A stretch of DNA of 64,000 nucleotides, from the NCBI RefSeq assembly GCF_031143425.1, contig NC_090450.1:166835486-166899485 (forward strand), given 5' to 3'. The notes under the pieces are model-generated. The model did no database searches and was not told the DNA's origin. It worked only from the letters and a program-made list of their open reading frames with translations. Positions 13,519 through 25,426 of this stretch are shown piece after piece; position 1 is the stretch's first letter, and every line of letters starts with the position of its first letter. Made by a program: the position numbers and the translations under genes. The DNA comes from Pleurodeles waltl (taxonomy: Eukaryota > Chordata > Amphibia > Caudata > Salamandridae).

Positions 13519-14109
13519 AAATGTAAGTAAGAGTACATACTGCAAACCAAATTGCTTGTTTAAGTGCCAGCATGTACTCATTGCACTACTTATAAAGAGT
13601 GACTTATTTGTCTGCTGGCACCTCCACAGATTTCTTCCATATACTTAGCCCTTCAGCTTTCCTGTGATGAATCGGAAATATATCAAGTACGCTCATTCTG
13701 TTTGTGTTTTTTTTTTGTGCAGTAAAAGTGGGAGCTCTGAATACCAAAGACGGCGCTTTTCACTATGTAGTCTCATACAGCTGATATTTAGGTCTCAGCT
13801 AGATAGCGCATGTGTTGTCTCTAAGAGACATGCTGTGCTTACATTGTGGGCTTCAGCCCACCACCGGTTTTCCATTTGCTGCCCCCATCGTTCCTCTCCT
13901 ATTCTTTTTCAGCATTTGTCCATGGCATGCATTTGTCACGCTTCTTACTGTGGTTAGCCCTCCTCGAGAGCAGGGACAAAGTACTATGTTAGTACCCTGG
14001 CCACCATTATAGCATGTGTTTCTGGGACTACTTTCTTCTTTCTTGAATAGCAGTTGAGATGGCACCCGTCACTGCTTGTTCTTTCTTGAAAAGCAATTGA
14101 CATGACCTG
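13519..14109. other. No recognisable feature
   Basis: Short open frames only. Near 14035-14110 a stretch beginning TTCTTTCTTGAA is present twice, but the duplication is short. Confidence 0.3.
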
Positions 14110-14520
14110 TTTCAGGGGCGGCTCCTCCATTAGGGCAGAGAAGTGTTACCCCCCCCCCCGCAAGTAGCGGCAGCTGCTAAATCTTGAAAAGAAAAGGATA
14201 ATACTCTTTGTTTATTATCCTTTTTTTTTTTTAAAGGGACGAGGTCACGGGAGCACTACCCCTCACAGCGCATGTATGGTTGGCCAGCTGTCTTGGGCCG
14301 GCCAAACACACATGCGCAGTGTGCTCTCTCCAGCCTGGCAACACAGTTGCCAGGCTGGAGAGAGTCTGCACAGGCTCCCAGTCTGTCTTGGAGCGCCCAG
14401 CCAGGACCAGTCCTGATGCTGCTTTGAGCAGCATCAGGATTAGCCACAGGGCAGGCTGGGAGCCTGTGCCTGCAGCATGATGGAGGAGAGGAGTGGCGAG
14501 GGTTGAATTAAGTTTTGTTT
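14110..14520. mobile_element. Foldback element with strong hairpins (possible hAT-type MITE)
   Basis: The sequence opens with CAGGGGCGGCTCC, which resembles hAT MITE termini, but I could not find a matching right end. It contains a perfect 19-bp-arm hairpin (14324-14342 with 14346-14364) and a 12-bp-arm hairpin around CCTGATGCTGCT (about 14412-14438). A 14-bp inverted pair, GCACAGGCTCCCAG (~14368) with CTGGGAGCCTGTGC (~14456), encloses the second hairpin. There is no coding capacity. Confidence 0.5.
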
Positions 14521-16123
14521 TTTTAATTTAATTTATTTTAATGTTTGAATCCCCCTCCTGCACTGACCCGCCGCGTTCATGCCCTGCAAGCCGCTCCTGA
14601 CCTGTTTTAGGTTGCTCAAAGCTGCTGTGTTTCTGTAAACAGACTGGTAAATCTTGCTCTTATCTTTTTTTCCTGTCACTTGTCTCGGTCGTCTGTGACA
14701 GCTGGAACTGCTGCTTACTGTGTGTTTTTTTTTACTTTTCGACAACACAAGTTCAGGATGGTCAGAATGTAGAGGTTCTGTCAAGGATTCCATCTCTCTG
14801 CTAAATGGAATTTTAAGTTTGACGTGTTGCGTCCCGGCCCTATCTCATTAACTAATTTCCATTTGTATTAATCGCTCCTCCTCCATCCTTGCTGGCACCC
14901 ATCTCCCACACCACTCCCACGTCCGGCAGCTTCCACACCCCCGCTGTAGAACTTCAAATGATGGCATTTTCAGCAGGTGAAAAATATTTCAGTAAAGCCG
15001 ACTCACAGGGGTAAGACAAGAGACACAAGGGGCTCTTCCGTGTTCATAGATAGTGTACAAAGCCAAGGGCACAACAGGGCCCTGGACCACAAGCCTCTAG
15101 CCCTCTCCCCACCCTTCTGGCTGCTCTTACCATACATGTTCGTGCAGCCGTCTCAAGCACACATCACATTCCGCTCTTCTTTCATAGCCCCCACAACATT
15201 AAGTAAAGTAAATGATAAGTTATTGGCAGACTGAGTTAATCTTTCAGCACCGGTGTGCCTAAATGTAATCACAAATTAAACATATAGGAGTGTTTCAGGT
15301 GACCCGTTAGCCATGCTAAAGCTTTATTGACTGCAGTTCTTGTAACCATCATTTGGCAGCAATAACAGAACAACATAATTTTCGCTTGTGCTTTTATTCC
15401 TTAAAATATATTGTTTCTCCACACTGCACAGACTACACCAAAATCACCCGCACAGCCACCCAAAGCAATAATGTACAATCTTGCAAACAAATTACAAATC
15501 TCTTTGTAGACATTTATGTCACTGCGTCTGCACTGCAGATTGATACTTTTCCTTCTATTTTCTTCACTGTTGTGGTCTAGAGAAGTGTGGAAATATTCTT
15601 CATTCTCTGGTATCACCTACGGGGGCCTTCTGGCATGGAATTACTTCCTGAACTGCTGCATTTCCTCTAAACGAAACGCTCAGCATTTGTGCTAGAGAAC
15701 ACGCTCTTAGTGAGTATACGCAATTTAAAGACCTCCTCTTGCATGGTGAGTTACTTCAGAGCTTCATGTTTCGGACAGGCAGAGCTTCTCCCTGCTTCCA
15801 GTTAAAGAGTTCAGAAACTCTGGTCAAGTTTGCTAGGATGCATTGCAGGCAGGCTGGATGTCAACATGGGCTCTGCACAAACAATCCACTTGGTGTCAAG
15901 ACCTCCAAGCATAGTTAGTGGAAACTTCGTACTGGAAACCACATCACCCCCCAACCCCAACTAACTACACCATCATAATTTTCATCACCTCATTCAAGAG
16001 TGTGTAGAGAAATATTCGCACATATATTTAGAATAGAAATGGATGTATATGTCAGGAGATGAATAGGTTTAGTTTGGGATCAAAGGTATAACTTTCCATT
16101 ATGACAGCAGGTCAAGTTTGTGG
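14521..16123. other. No recognisable feature
   Basis: Mixed-composition DNA with no identifiable gene or element border. Confidence 0.35.
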
Positions 16124-16350
16124 AAATGTACTGATTATGAGCTATATATTTCAAATAAAGGTGTTATTTTGAGAAATGGTAGGCTGTATAAAGGTGGATA
16201 TTGACGCTATGCCAGAATAGCGGGCGAGAATAGCAGGTTACGTAGGTAGAAATTTACTGATAATGAGATATATATTTAAATAAAGATGTTATTTTGAGAA
16301 CTGGTAGGCTGTGTAAATTTGGATAGTGGCGCTATGGCGGAATAATGGGC
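16124..16350. repeat. Imperfect 126-bp tandem duplication
   Basis: AAATGTACTGATTATGAG at 16124 and AAATTTACTGATAATGAG at 16250 start two units. Both continue with a TATATATTT block, AAATAAAG, TGTTATTTTGAGAA and TGGTAGGCTGT, and a GCGCTATG or GACGCTATG block. The second unit is slightly truncated. Confidence 0.6.
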
Positions 16351-17699
16351 ATAAATTTGGAAGTTAAAAAAAAGTCCCATTTCTACTCTCATGAATGAGT
16401 GTATTCCTCTTTTGTTGGCGCTGTAGGGAAAGTTATAAGAAGAGGATAGAAAATGGCCTAGAATTGCTGCAGGAAGTGTACTCACTGCATCCTTAGAGGA
16501 GAAACTTAAAGGTGAGTAGATGGAGAAAGGTCCGGTTTATGTGAACATGGTAATATGTCGTAGGCCAGAAAAATACGATGTCTTTCTTCACAAGGCACCC
16601 AGGTATGTAATCATCTTTATTTGAAGGTTTCTGGGATGGCTGGGATTATGATATAAGTTTTAACGTGGTTTACTTTTACAACCCAGTAAAGGAGGAAATG
16701 TACTCTAGTCGTAGACGGCGGTCACATTTACGATGTAGGTTAAAAGTCAGGCTACCTGAGAGTGGATGAGGAAATGTGTGTGAAGCGTGTTAAAATAATA
16801 TGTATAGTAGAGAGATTAAGAATGAATGACATGAAGGAAAAACACAGTAAATTAGAGGTGGGCAAAGTTGAAGCGCCGTGGATGAAGCATTTTGGATAAC
16901 GTGTATCTGTATGGGGATACATGAAATACATTTTAATAACAGAGAGCAGAAGGGATTATGGCTTTAAATGAGTGTTACGTTAGTTAAATATGATGGAAAT
17001 AGGAAGCAATTTGATTTTGGATATGAAGAAATATGATAAAGGATGACATTGCTGTATATATATTTTTTTTTTATAGGGCCCTAATAGGAACGGGGACATT
17101 TACTGGACTGTTTGGAGATACATATTGGGAAAGCTTTGAAAGGTAAGCGTGTAAGAAGTGAAGTAAACTTCGGTTTGATTATTGCTGTGCAATTAAATGT
17201 AGAGGTATGAAATACCTTCAAATGATTTCTTATTATTTTGGCAGCAACACGTAACTATAGGTGGCTCGAAAAAAGTAGGAGCGTGAATGAGTCTAAAATT
17301 CAATCTATATTGGAGATGAATTGCGCAGGTTCTTTATTGGGTAGACGCTATTACAATTTGTAAGGAGTTAACACATGGAGGTGCCCCGGTAAAGAAAGTT
17401 TCCACATTTGTGTGCATGAACACATTATAATACTCCAAATACTGTATTATGATTCACTGTTGGAGGGGGCTAGGAGTAAGATATTTATAATTTTTTTTGC
17501 AGAGAAATAATACACAGTGATGTGAATAAAATCTATCACAAATTAATTAGAGGTTCCCGCTTGCCTCACATGGAGTAGGGATTTCACACACAATATTATT
17601 AATATGAAGTTGAAATATGTACAACACAATGTATGTGCAGCATTATTTACAGCCCTGATGAAGTCATTGGGTGTGAACCCTGACCTGCCTTAAGGCCAG
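16351..17699. other. No recognisable feature
   Basis: AT-rich stretch without recognisable coding motifs. Confidence 0.35.
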
Positions 17700-18366
17700 G
17701 AATAACTTGACATGCCGAGCAGCTCCACCAGCCTGCCTCTGTGCCCCCGATCCCGCCCTCGCTACTGTCGCAAGTTCGAGGCCCTCCACCATCCGCAGGC
17801 AGCCACCTGCACCTCACCTCTGGTGTCTAGTGGTTGCCGTAAGTATTGTGTGTGTGTGTCCTGTAATTTGTCTTAGTGTTTTTTTGTGCCGTTTTCTATG
17901 CCTTTTTCTGTTCTTGTAAGACTCTGTCTTGTGCTTTCCCTGTTTTGACTCTGTTTATTGCCATTTTTTTTCTGTTTCTGACCTCTTCGCCGGCTCTCTT
18001 CCTTCTCCCTGGTCCCGCCCCTGTGGCCCTGCCTCCCTAGTGCCCCTATTTGCCACTGCCTCCTAGCGGCTCCTCCCTCCCACCTCCCCTTTTTAATGGC
18101 GGCCATAGGCAAGCCCGTCTGTGCCCGTCCACGCCTAGACGGCGCCCAGAGCCAGTCCCCTGCCCCTCGCACACCCCACGCCGCTAGACAATGCCCTAGA
18201 TGCCGCTGAACACCTGCACTTCCAGATAAACGTAAACTCTAACACCACCCTGAGAGGAACCCTCGTCTACAGACCCCCGGGCCTCTGCCCACAATTCAGC
18301 GACGCCATCGCCAACACAATCAGCTCCCACGCCCTCACCTCCACGCACTACATGCTCCTCGGTAAC
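17700..18366 (+). pseudogene. L2-like LINE 5' part with endonuclease fragment
   Basis: Between 18208 and 18366 a stop-free plus-strand frame reads TLRGTLVYRPPG, then FSDAIANTISSHAL, then YMLLGN. This is the late endonuclease region of L2-type LINEs, where YRPPG precedes a YxLLGDFN or LLGDLN motif. The catalytic-region aspartate of LGD is asparagine here. The homology stops right after it, so the rest of ORF2 is missing. The GC-rich, proline- and alanine-rich stretch at 17700-18200 probably belongs to the same copy, but I could not confirm that. Confidence 0.65.
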
Positions 18367-18419
18367 CGACAGGATGCGCCATTTTCCCTCTGAAACCACC
18401 CATTGTGAAAATATTACAC

Positions 18420-18660
18420 ATAATTATACTCCACTTATACAGTAAAATTCCACTCCACACAATTCCATTCCACATCACATATTTCAACACCAAACCACAT
18501 AGTTCCACTCCACAATACAATTCCACTACACACCAGATACATCAAATCCACAGCATGAAATTCCACATCATACCACATAATTCAGCACCATGCCACAAAA
18601 TTCAACACCACGCCACATAATTCCAATCCATGACACACAATGCCACTCCGTACATCCACT
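18420..18660. repeat. Degenerate short repeat, CCACA-nAATTCCA type
   Basis: Variants of CCACACAATTCCA recur about every 15-25 bp (CCACATAGTTCCA, CCACAATACAATTCCA, CCACATAATTCAGCA and others). The array is AC-rich on this strand and degenerate, like an expanded minisatellite. Confidence 0.6.
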
Positions 18661-19539
18661 GCACTCTATAATGCATCGCTAAAAGACATCGACATTGACA
18701 TTGACAATGTCAGTAGCGCTCAGATTGCTGAGATCTATTGGCTTTGTCAATGGTTGTTTCCCTTTTCATCTGTGCTTCTTTTCATGTAATGCCATGCTTT
18801 TGTTATTGATGGTTATCTTGTCTGTGAGGAGGTCTGGTCCCCTAGAGAGCCATCATTAATTTATACACAGAATGAAAGGATACAATGCATTGCCCACTAG
18901 AGTTACTGATATGACCTTGCACCCCCAATGAAACACTTATAAAGGGCACACTTCTTACATTTTGACCTACTCTGCAATCAGCCTGCAGCTGATAAATATA
19001 GGGTGACCAATATGTGACTTACACTGCAACCATTGACGTAAGACCTTTGGCCTTTTACCCCTTTTCCCTGTATTGACTGCTTAAGTTTTGACATGAGTGG
19101 GTGAAGCACCATTAAGTTAGACTTAAGTTAGACCAAAATGGAGAATGAGGAAATCAGCAAGAGAAGGATTGAAGGGGTAGAATAAATTCTGGTTTGTGGT
19201 GGCTTACCCTGCCCTTTGAGTGGGAAGACAAGAAGGTTAATCTGAAGGCGACATGCATGGAACATAAGAGAAGGGCTGGATTACATAGATTACATTGGTG
19301 ATGGGAAATTTCATAGATGTGACATTTTACACCATCCCGCACTTCAGTCTACAGAAGAAAACATTATATTTCCAGGTATTTGTATTGAAAACAATTATAA
19401 TTATAGTTTCCATCCATCTGTTGAAGATGTAATTTGTGGAAAGGCACTTTGGTATAGGTGATAAGTCAAAACTGTACCAGACTCAGTGCAAATTGTCTGC
19501 CAGCAATGTCATCTATTTCACATGTCTCTGTGAGAGAAT

Positions 19540-19540
<1 letters not shown>
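18661..19540. other. No recognisable feature
   Basis: No supported gene or element. Confidence 0.35.

Positions 19541-19573
<33 letters not shown>
19541..19573. repeat. (CA)n microsatellite, about 16 units
   Basis: An uninterrupted alternating CA run, following GAGAGAATG and preceding TGTCATAATT. Confidence 0.95.
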
Positions 19574-19575
<2 letters not shown>

Positions 19576-20149
19576 TCATAATTTTGTTTAGATCTGGGCA
19601 GAACTTTTGTCATTGAGATTTGAGGTTGCCTCTTTCAACAACTGATTTGAGAGAGTATCTTTAAGCCAGTATTTGAATAAATCATCATTCACATTTTTTA
19701 TGAGCCATTAGACTTTCTTTACTCCTTTCTTGGTAGATTGCTTGTATCACTCTGTCTATGCATTGCTTCCATTACAATGCATGGAATGTGAAGTTTTGGA
19801 GGCCATTGTTATGAGTCCCCTAGCCAATCATTATTATGAACAGGGTTTGCAAAATGGTATTGTCCAAAGGATGCATGCCCTGCAATAAGAAACAAAGTTA
19901 TTTTCCACTGCTGAGAGTTGACATTGCTCATTGCTGGAGCTTTGACATGCTTTATTCGATCCATTCTTATTCCTTTTATGTACAAGGATTTTCAAGTAGG
20001 TTAAAAATGCCACTATATGAACAAAATGAAATGAATGACAGTAAATTTATGACACATAAATTTATAAAAGGACATGAATAACCAAAGGCATCAAGGAGCT
20101 AAAGACAATGCTAGACTAGATGAAAGGACAAACTAACAACCGAGGCTGC
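19574..20149. other. No recognisable feature
   Basis: Nothing supported apart from proximity to the LINE relic that follows. Confidence 0.35.
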
Positions 20150-21065
20150 TCAGTGATGCCAGAAGCTTATAGACCGAAGATCCAAGTTTTAACGACTTTA
20201 CTGAAAGTCATATGCCTGATGAGGGATGGTGTTCTATAACTTAACAGTGGTTGTAGAGAAAGATCTATCGACCCATTTCACTTTCCGAAATGTAGGAACC
20301 ATGACCAGGTTATAGGTAGCCGAGCAAAATGATCTGGTTGGCACATACCAATGAAACATTGCTTTACGCCCTAGGCTCTGTAAGGCCTTGTGCGCAATGC
20401 TCAAGGCTTTAAACATGATGAGTTATTTTTTTTATGATATCCAATAAAGCTTGAATAATTCTGGTGAACTTGACTGAAATTTGTGAAAACCCAGTATCAT
20501 TCTTGCTACTGCATTCTGAACAGTTTGCAGCTTGGCCAAGGATGACTTATTGATATTTAAGTAAAGGGCATTACAGTGATCAAGTTGTGAGGAAATCAGG
20601 GCCAAAAGAGCTACCTTTGACACTGACACAAGGAATTAAGGAAAGACTTTGAGGAGAATCCTGATGATGTTAAAGCATGTAGATATGATTTGTTTAACAT
20701 GCAAATTAAAAGCAAGATGTTGATCCACAAGAACACTCTGTTTTTGCTGAATTGGTGTGTGAAGTCATCGTTCCTAACATATTTAGCCACCCGTTATTAT
20801 TGCAAATTGAGGGTTGGCCTCCAAAGATGATGACTTCCGTTTTGTCTGCATTTAATTTTAGACAGTTTGCCCTCATCCAGTCAGCATCAGCCTTCAATCA
20901 GTTGTTGAACTTAACAGATATAGAATGTCCATCCTCTATGATGGTCGCAATTATCTGTGTCATCTGCGTATGAGGGTGCCTGTAAGCCAAACAACGTGAT
21001 CAATTTAGTCAGCGGGGCTACTTATAGATTCAACAGTGTTGGGCTCAGGGATGACATATATGAGA
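20150..21065 (-). pseudogene. L2-like LINE reverse transcriptase relic
   Basis: On the minus strand, from right to left, the following blocks are visible. LSPTLLNL lies near 21040, and SYADDTD, with the catalytic YADD, spans about 20953-20973. ADADWMRANCLKLNADKTEV lies near 20830-20890, followed by ISSQLDHCNALYLNINKSS and AKLQTVQNAVARMILGF near 20500-20600. The C-terminal block KALSIAHKALQSLG, then VPTFRKVKWVDRSFS, lies near 20245-20410. This is the usual order of an L2/CR1-type ORF2 from palm to C-terminus. The catalytic YADD is kept, but stops and frame shifts separate the blocks and the endonuclease part is absent, so the copy is 5'-truncated and dead. Confidence 0.85.
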
Positions 21066-23172
21066 CATATGAATATGAAAAGCCTGTTAACAGTTTTAGA
21101 TAGATTTGAAACCCATGTACAGCAATAAATTGTATATAGATAACTGGGAATGAATGAGGATATTTATCATTTTGAGTGATACTACAGACAACTCTTCTTT
21201 CAAACTAGTTGCCATATCATGTCACTCAGAGCTCTTAGGTAACACATCTATAAATCTGTAATGCATTGCTCTCATAGAGAACCATCTTCATGAATGGCTA
21301 GATTCTGAATCTAGAAATTCACTACTAAAATGTAGCACCAGTGGGTAAAAACTTGTTAACTACCCTTACTATGTCCTAATGCAATTCTGCTCTGGCTGAG
21401 TTGAGACCATCTCTTAGCAGTGCTGGAAAGCAGGGAGCATGGATTTCGGAGGGGAGGAAAGAGAAGACAGAGTGGCGGGGTGAATGAACATTGATTACTC
21501 CTCTACCCCGAGTGTGGCAGTTGAAAGCAGTAGGACATGATTTTTGAGCTCCCACATCATAATGTATGGATGGGTAAGAGGTGAGTTTGCTCTCATTGTC
21601 TATTTGATGTCACTCAGAACCCCAGGGTGAAAAACATCATTGTAGTTCATTGTTACCCAGTGATAATTCTATGTGTTATCATTTATTTGATTTTAAAACG
21701 TATGACATATTGATTTAAAAAAATGTATAACTTGTGAAAAATAGATCTCTCCATTCTTTGATGCCTATAATGATGCTATTGTTCGATAACTGGTCAAACT
21801 TGAAGTTCTGTGACAATAACAAACATATGTTTGACTATCAATATGTGCAACATTACAATACTTCAATAAAATGACTGATAGGTGCCACCTTCATAACACT
21901 AACAGTACTGCCGCATCCTATCTATGTGAATGGAACTACAACAAACATATCATAGTCAAATGGCATTGATTGGCGAGTTACATACCTGGGAAAGCACAGG
22001 GGGGGTATGTTTATCCAATAACATTAGAGAGTAAAACTGAATTTGCAAGCACAATTGTACACTGAAGCAGCCTGATATTCAGACATAGAATGTGACAAAC
22101 ATGTATTAAAATAACAAAGGTTGCTCTAATATACTGAAGAATGCAGAAGCAAGAGTGCCAAGTTATGAAACAGTGTGAGCGTTCTTGCACACTCATTTAT
22201 ATTTCTAAGACAAAAATGGAGAGGAATTCAGTTGATAACAAATGGTCTACTCAATTCCAACACTTCTCTCAATAATGAAACATGGATGCATCAAAATGTT
22301 TGGCTTGCAAAATGACTCATTTTAGTGAAGTGGGTATCTGCTGTGGGGAGGGGAAGGGGGCAGCTCAGCACAGATCCAAGTAAAATTAGTCAGTGGTTGA
22401 AAAAAGCTAACAGTGAGATGCAGAGGAAGCACTTCCTTCGCATCCTGTTATTGTTAAAGAAAATATTAGTGTATTCTGTTCCTGTCAACTGCTCTACAAA
22501 GTTATTTCGCTTGACATGAATGGTTCATCAAGTACACTGAAAAGATTACCATTTATGAGACATGAAATAGCTTTGTTTGCAATTTCATTAAAATCAGAAC
22601 CAGGGAGTACTTCAAATGATTGTGGGCAATCCAGGTAATCGCCGATGTAGAATGTACACAATCTTTTAATGAGGGAATAAAGAACCGCTGTCCATTAAAA
22701 TTAAGGAATTGAAGGGGGCATGCAAATGAAGGCTAAAACCAAAAGGGTAGATTTTAAAGATGCACAAAGCTGATTTTATTTATTGTTTCATCTAATGTAG
22801 AATACAAAAGGAACAGGTATTCTTTTATATTGAAAAAATATCAGTATGCAGATGTCAGGGCTTTGGAACACACTTACATTTTCTAAGGCATTACAGTGCC
22901 TAAGAGCCATCTTGCCAAGATCCACAGGGACTGCTTTAAAGAAGGACTCAATACAAAAACAGAAGTTGGAACAGCACCAACAGTTGGTAGGCATAGCAAG
23001 AAAGAAAGTACTTTCTATTCTTCTATTGCAAAACAATGACATAGCTATACCATTGTCAGTTAACTGAGGCTGACTACTTATTGCTGCATGGAAGGGTAAA
23101 GAACAAAGCCATGTCTTGTTTAATAAAACCATAGGCATATGTGTGACATCTGGGAAACTGAGGCCAAAGCAG
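21066..23172. other. No recognisable feature
   Basis: AT-rich DNA. A 116-codon minus-strand open frame at 22788-23138 has no motif that I recognise and is not called as a gene. Confidence 0.35.
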
Positions 23173-23175
23173 TTG

Positions 23176-24108
23176 GGCCCATATTTATACTTTTTGACGC
23201 TAAACTGCGCTAACGCAGTTTAGCGTCAAAAAATTTTGCGCCGTCTAACGCCATTCTGAAGCGCCATGCGGGCGCCGTATTTATGGAATGGCGTTAGACG
23301 GCGCAATCAGACCGGCGCTGCCTGGTGTGCGTGGAAAAAAACCACGTAGACCAGGCAGCTCCGGCGTTGGGAAAAAATGACGTTAGGGCGTCTTAAAATG
23401 GCGCAAGTCCGGTTGACGCTAAAAAATCGTCTTAACCCGACTTGCGCCATTTTTTTTCGACGCCCATCCCCCATCAACATGACTCCTATCATTGTAAAGA
23501 TAGGAGTCATGCCCCCTTGCCCAATGGCCATGCCCAGGGGACTTCTGTCCCCTGGGCATGGTCATTGGGCATAGTGGCATGTAGGGGGGCACAAATCAGG
23601 CCCCCCTATGCCCAAAAAAATTATAAAAAAAAAAAAAAAATACTTACCTGAACTTACCTGAATGTCCCTGGGGTGGGTCCCTCCAGCCTTGGGTGTCCTC
23701 CTGGGGTGGGCAAGGGTGGCAGGGGGGGTCCCTGGGGGCAGGGGAGGGCACTCTGGGCTCATTTTGAGCCCACTTGTCCCTTAACGCCATGCCTGACCCA
23801 GGCGTTAAAAAGCGGCGCAAATGCGCCGTTTTTAGCCACGCCCACTCCCGGGCGTCTCTTTTGCCCGGGAGTATAAATACCACGTAAAGGCCTGGGAGTC
23901 ATTTTTTAAGACGGGAACGCCTCCCTTGCATATCATTAACGCAAGGAAGGGGTTCACGCTAAAAAATGACGCACACTCCGGGCACTTTGGCGCCCGAACC
24001 GTCTAACGCCATAGTATAAATATGGCGTTAGTTGGCGTTAGTTTAGCGTCGAATTTGCGTCGAAAAAAATGACGCAAATTCGGCGCAACCAGAGTATAAA
24101 TACGGCCC
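23176..24108. mobile_element. 933-bp non-autonomous DNA element with hairpin chain
   Basis: The left end GGCCCATATTTATAC and right end GTATAAATACGGCCC form inverted termini, flanked on both sides by TTG (23173-23175 and 24109-24111). Inside are several near-perfect hairpins. One has 18-bp arms at 23192-23209 and 23214-23231. Another has ~21-bp arms around TTGCGCCGTCTAACGCC and its complement, and smaller ones occur around ATGACTCCTATC and ATGCCCAGGGGAC. A poly(A) run lies near 23626-23641. No transposase is encoded. The three-base flank suggests PIF/Harbinger mobilisation, although TTG is not the usual TWA. Confidence 0.65.
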
Positions 24109-24111
24109 TTG

Positions 24112-25426
24112 GTGTCTCCGTCTACTCTGCAGGTTTTTCAGCTCAGCAGTCCTTCTTCATCTTAGGTTGCAGGAATCTATCTTGCTGTGTTCTGGAAGCC
24201 CCTAAATACTCAATTTAGGGGTGTGTTTAGGTCTGGGGGGTTAGTAGCCAATGGCTACTAGCCCAGAGGGTGGCTATACCCTCTTTGTGCCTCCTCCCTG
24301 AGGGGTGGGGGGCACATCCCTAATCCTATTGGGGGAATCCTCCATCTGCAAGATGGAGGATTTCTAAAAGTCAGAGTCACCTCAGCTCAGGACACCTTAG
24401 GGGTTGTCCTGACTGGCCAGTGACTCCTCCTTGTTTTTCTCATTATCTCCCCTGGACTTGCCGCCAAAAGTGGGGGCTGTGTCCAGGGGTCGGGCATCTC
24501 CACTAGCTGGAGTGCCCTGGGGTATTGTAACACGAAGCCTGAGCCTTTGAGGCTCACTGCTAGGTGTTACAGTTCCTGCAGGGGGGAGGTGTGAAGCACC
24601 TCCACCCAGAGCAGGCGTTTGTTTCTGTCCTCAGAGAGCACAAAGGCCCTCACCACATGGGTTCAGAAACTCATCTCTCAGCAGCAGGCTGGCACAGACC
24701 AGTCAGTCCTGCACTGAACAATTGGGTAAAATACAGGGGGCATCTCTAAGATGCCCTCTGTGAATTTTTTTTTATAAATCCAACACTGGCATCAGTGTGG
24801 GTTTATTATTATGAGAGGTTTGATACCAAACTTCCCAGTATTCAGTGTAGTCATTATGGAGCTGTGGAGTTCGTTTTTGACAGACTCCCAGACCATATAC
24901 TCTTATGGCTACCCTGCACTTACAATGTCTAAGGTTTTGCTTAGACACTGCAGGGGCATAGTGCTCATGCACCTATGCCCTCACCTGTGGTATAGTGCAC
25001 CCTGCCTTAGGGCTGTAAGGCCTGCTAGAGGGGTGACTTACTTATGCCACAGGCAGTGTGAGGTTGGCATGGCACCCTGAGGGGCGTGCCATGTCGACAT
25101 AGTCATTTTCTCCCCACCAGCACACACAAGCTGGCAAGCAGTGTGTCTGTGCTGAGTGAGGGGTCCCTAGGGTGGCATAAGATATGCTGCAGCCCCTAGA
25201 GACCTTCCCTGGCATCAGGGCCCTTGGTACCAGGGGTACCAGTTACAAGGGACTTACCTGGGTGCCAGGGTTGTGCCAGTTGTGGAGACAATGGTACATT
25301 TTAGGTGAAAGAACACTGGTGCTGGGGCCTGGTTAGCAGGGTCCCAGCACACTTCTCAGTCAAGTCAGCATCAGTATCAGGCAAAAAGTGGGGGGTAACT
25401 GCAACAGGGAGCCATTTCTTTACACA
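24112..25426 (-). mobile_element. LTR fragment, minus orientation
   Basis: The right border on the plus strand is TTTCTTTACACA (ends 25426), so on the minus strand the LTR begins TGTGTAAAGAAATGG. Next to that border, the block TGGTTAGCAG, then a CCCAG run, then GTCA and GCAAAAAG is shared with the LTR that ends at 42387 (TGGTTAGCAGTACCCAGG, then AGTCAGG, then GCAAAAAG). This places both in one LTR superfamily. The left side is truncated: the sequence abuts the 933-bp element, and no TGTT-type border is visible. The right side abuts the Harbinger intron. Confidence 0.6.

Noticed and set aside
19541..19573. (CA)n tract as a regulatory Z-DNA element
   Set aside because: An ordinary microsatellite of this length is common and there is no promoter nearby.
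22788..23138. A 116-codon minus-strand open frame as a small host gene
   Set aside because: No motif, signal or splice context is visible, and AT-rich DNA gives such frames by chance.
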